Of a stretch of 6,488 bases of DNA, positions 6,035 through 6,488 are shown piece by piece; the first letter of the stretch is position 1; each line of letters begins with the position of its first letter. The notes under the pieces are model-generated. The model saw only the letters and a list, made by a program, of their open reading frames with translations, was not told the origin of the DNA and ran no database searches. Source of the stretch: Bacteroidota bacterium (lineage in GTDB: Bacteria > Bacteroidota > Bacteroidia > Bacteroidales > VadinHA17); contig JAUWMO010000200.1 in NCBI GenBank assembly GCA_030613125.1, positions 1 through 6,488 on the forward strand. The letters run 5' to 3'. Both the position numbers and the translations under genes were made by a program.

Positions 6035-6069
6035 TTGTTTGTGCTAAATAAATGTTTATCGCCCCATAT

Positions 6070-6488
6070 TTATTCTTTATCTGACTCAAATAGAGGAAAG
6101 AGTTTTGACGGAACCCTGGATTGTTTCATTATTTTTTCCAATTGTTTTACAATTTCCGGATATTCGGCAGCAACATTATTCTGTTCCAGGATATCTTCTT
6201 TAAGGTAAAAAAGTTCAATCTCCATATTCCCTTTAAAGATGTTTTGCCTGATTGCTTTCCAGTCACCCATTCTTACTGCCTGTTGTCCTGTATAGCCTGG
6301 GAATTCCCAATAGAGGTATTTATGGTTTTTTTGATTCTTTCCTTTGAGGGCTGGAAGGAAACTTATACCATCAGTATCCTCCGGGATATCCACATTTGCT
6401 GCTTCACAAACAGTAGGAAGCACGTCCCAGAATGCTGAAATATGATCACTTATGCTTCCCTCTTTAATGTGTTCCGGCCAACTGGCAA
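6070..6488 (-). CDS. Sulfatase (arylsulfatase-type), C-terminal part, runs off right edge
   Basis: The frame enters from the right edge and encodes the last 138 or so residues of a sulfatase, an enzyme that hydrolyses sulfate esters, often from sulfated polysaccharides in the periplasm. Visible family landmarks, in order, are WPEHIKEGSISDHISAFWDVLPT, the segment IPEDTDGISFLPAL, YLYWEFPG, the pattern QAVRMGDWKAIR, and the ending IELFYLKEDILEQNNVAAEYPEIVKQLEKIM. The stop is TAA. The catalytic formylglycine motif (C/S-x-P-x-R) and metal ligands lie outside the window, so activity and subfamily cannot be judged. An internal GTG at 6423 is a valine codon, not the start, since the family sequence continues upstream of it without interruption. 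It converges on ridA with a 233-base gap and is unlikely to share regulation with the envelope genes. Confidence 0.88.
   Translation of the reverse strand, partial: ASWPEHIKEGSISDHISAFWDVLPTVCEAANVDIPEDTDGISFLPALKGKNQKNHKYLYWEFPGYTGQQAVRMGDWKAIRQNIFKGNMEIELFYLKEDILEQNNVAAEYPEIVKQLEKIMKQSRVPSKLFPLFESDKE

Noticed and set aside
6002..6438. Rightward frames over the sulfatase end
   Set aside because: Antisense to clear sulfatase sequence; the first also begins within the palindrome.
1..6488. CRISPR array, tRNA/rRNA gene, transposase, toxin-antitoxin or phage defence system
   Set aside because: No regularly spaced repeats, RNA-gene patterns or corresponding protein families were found on either strand.

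Overview
The window reads as chromosomal DNA from a Bacteroidota bacterium, probably an environmental Bacteroidales-like lineage. It has an AT-rich base composition, a Bacteroidota-style LptD ending in the usual basic and aromatic tail, an amidase with a C-terminal SPOR-like domain, a single MCE (MlaD-like) protein, a sulfatase of the kind abundant in polysaccharide degraders, and matches to the Bacteroidota -7 promoter element TAnnTTTG. The assignment rests on recognising protein families, not on a database search.

Layout: (1) At the left edge the first 12 codons of a leftward gene, MNKDHHAVWNSC, look like the N-terminus of DnaA. (2) Positions 39-394 hold no convincing gene. They are very AT-rich, with a duplicated A-tract 19-mer and repeated ATCAG motifs, and could be the dnaA leader or an origin region, though no good DnaA box was seen. 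(3) Leftward mlaD-like gene (1393-395) lies behind a leftward periplasmic N-acetylmuramoyl-L-alanine amidase (2586-1480). (4) A short divergent control region (about 2587-2700) carries a TAnnTTTG element for each direction. (5) Rightward lptD (2627-5356) is followed by rightward ridA (5453-5836), which is interrupted by one in-frame TAA at codon 93. (6) A convergent intergenic region (5837-6069) is rich in short repeats and palindromes. (7) The C-terminal third or so of a leftward sulfatase runs off the right edge.

Functionally the core is a cell-envelope block: LptD inserts lipopolysaccharide in the outer membrane, the MCE protein probably takes part in lipid traffic across the periplasm, and the amidase cleaves peptidoglycan peptides. 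RidA is a housekeeping enamine/imine deaminase, and the sulfatase belongs to a separate, catabolic theme.

No previously undescribed multi-gene system is evident. The observations most worth following are the single nonsense codon in an otherwise intact ridA, the unusual AT-rich structure before the putative dnaA, the two-cysteine pattern in LptD, the compact divergent promoter with an uncertain lptD start, and a palindrome flanked by exact 10-bp direct repeats.
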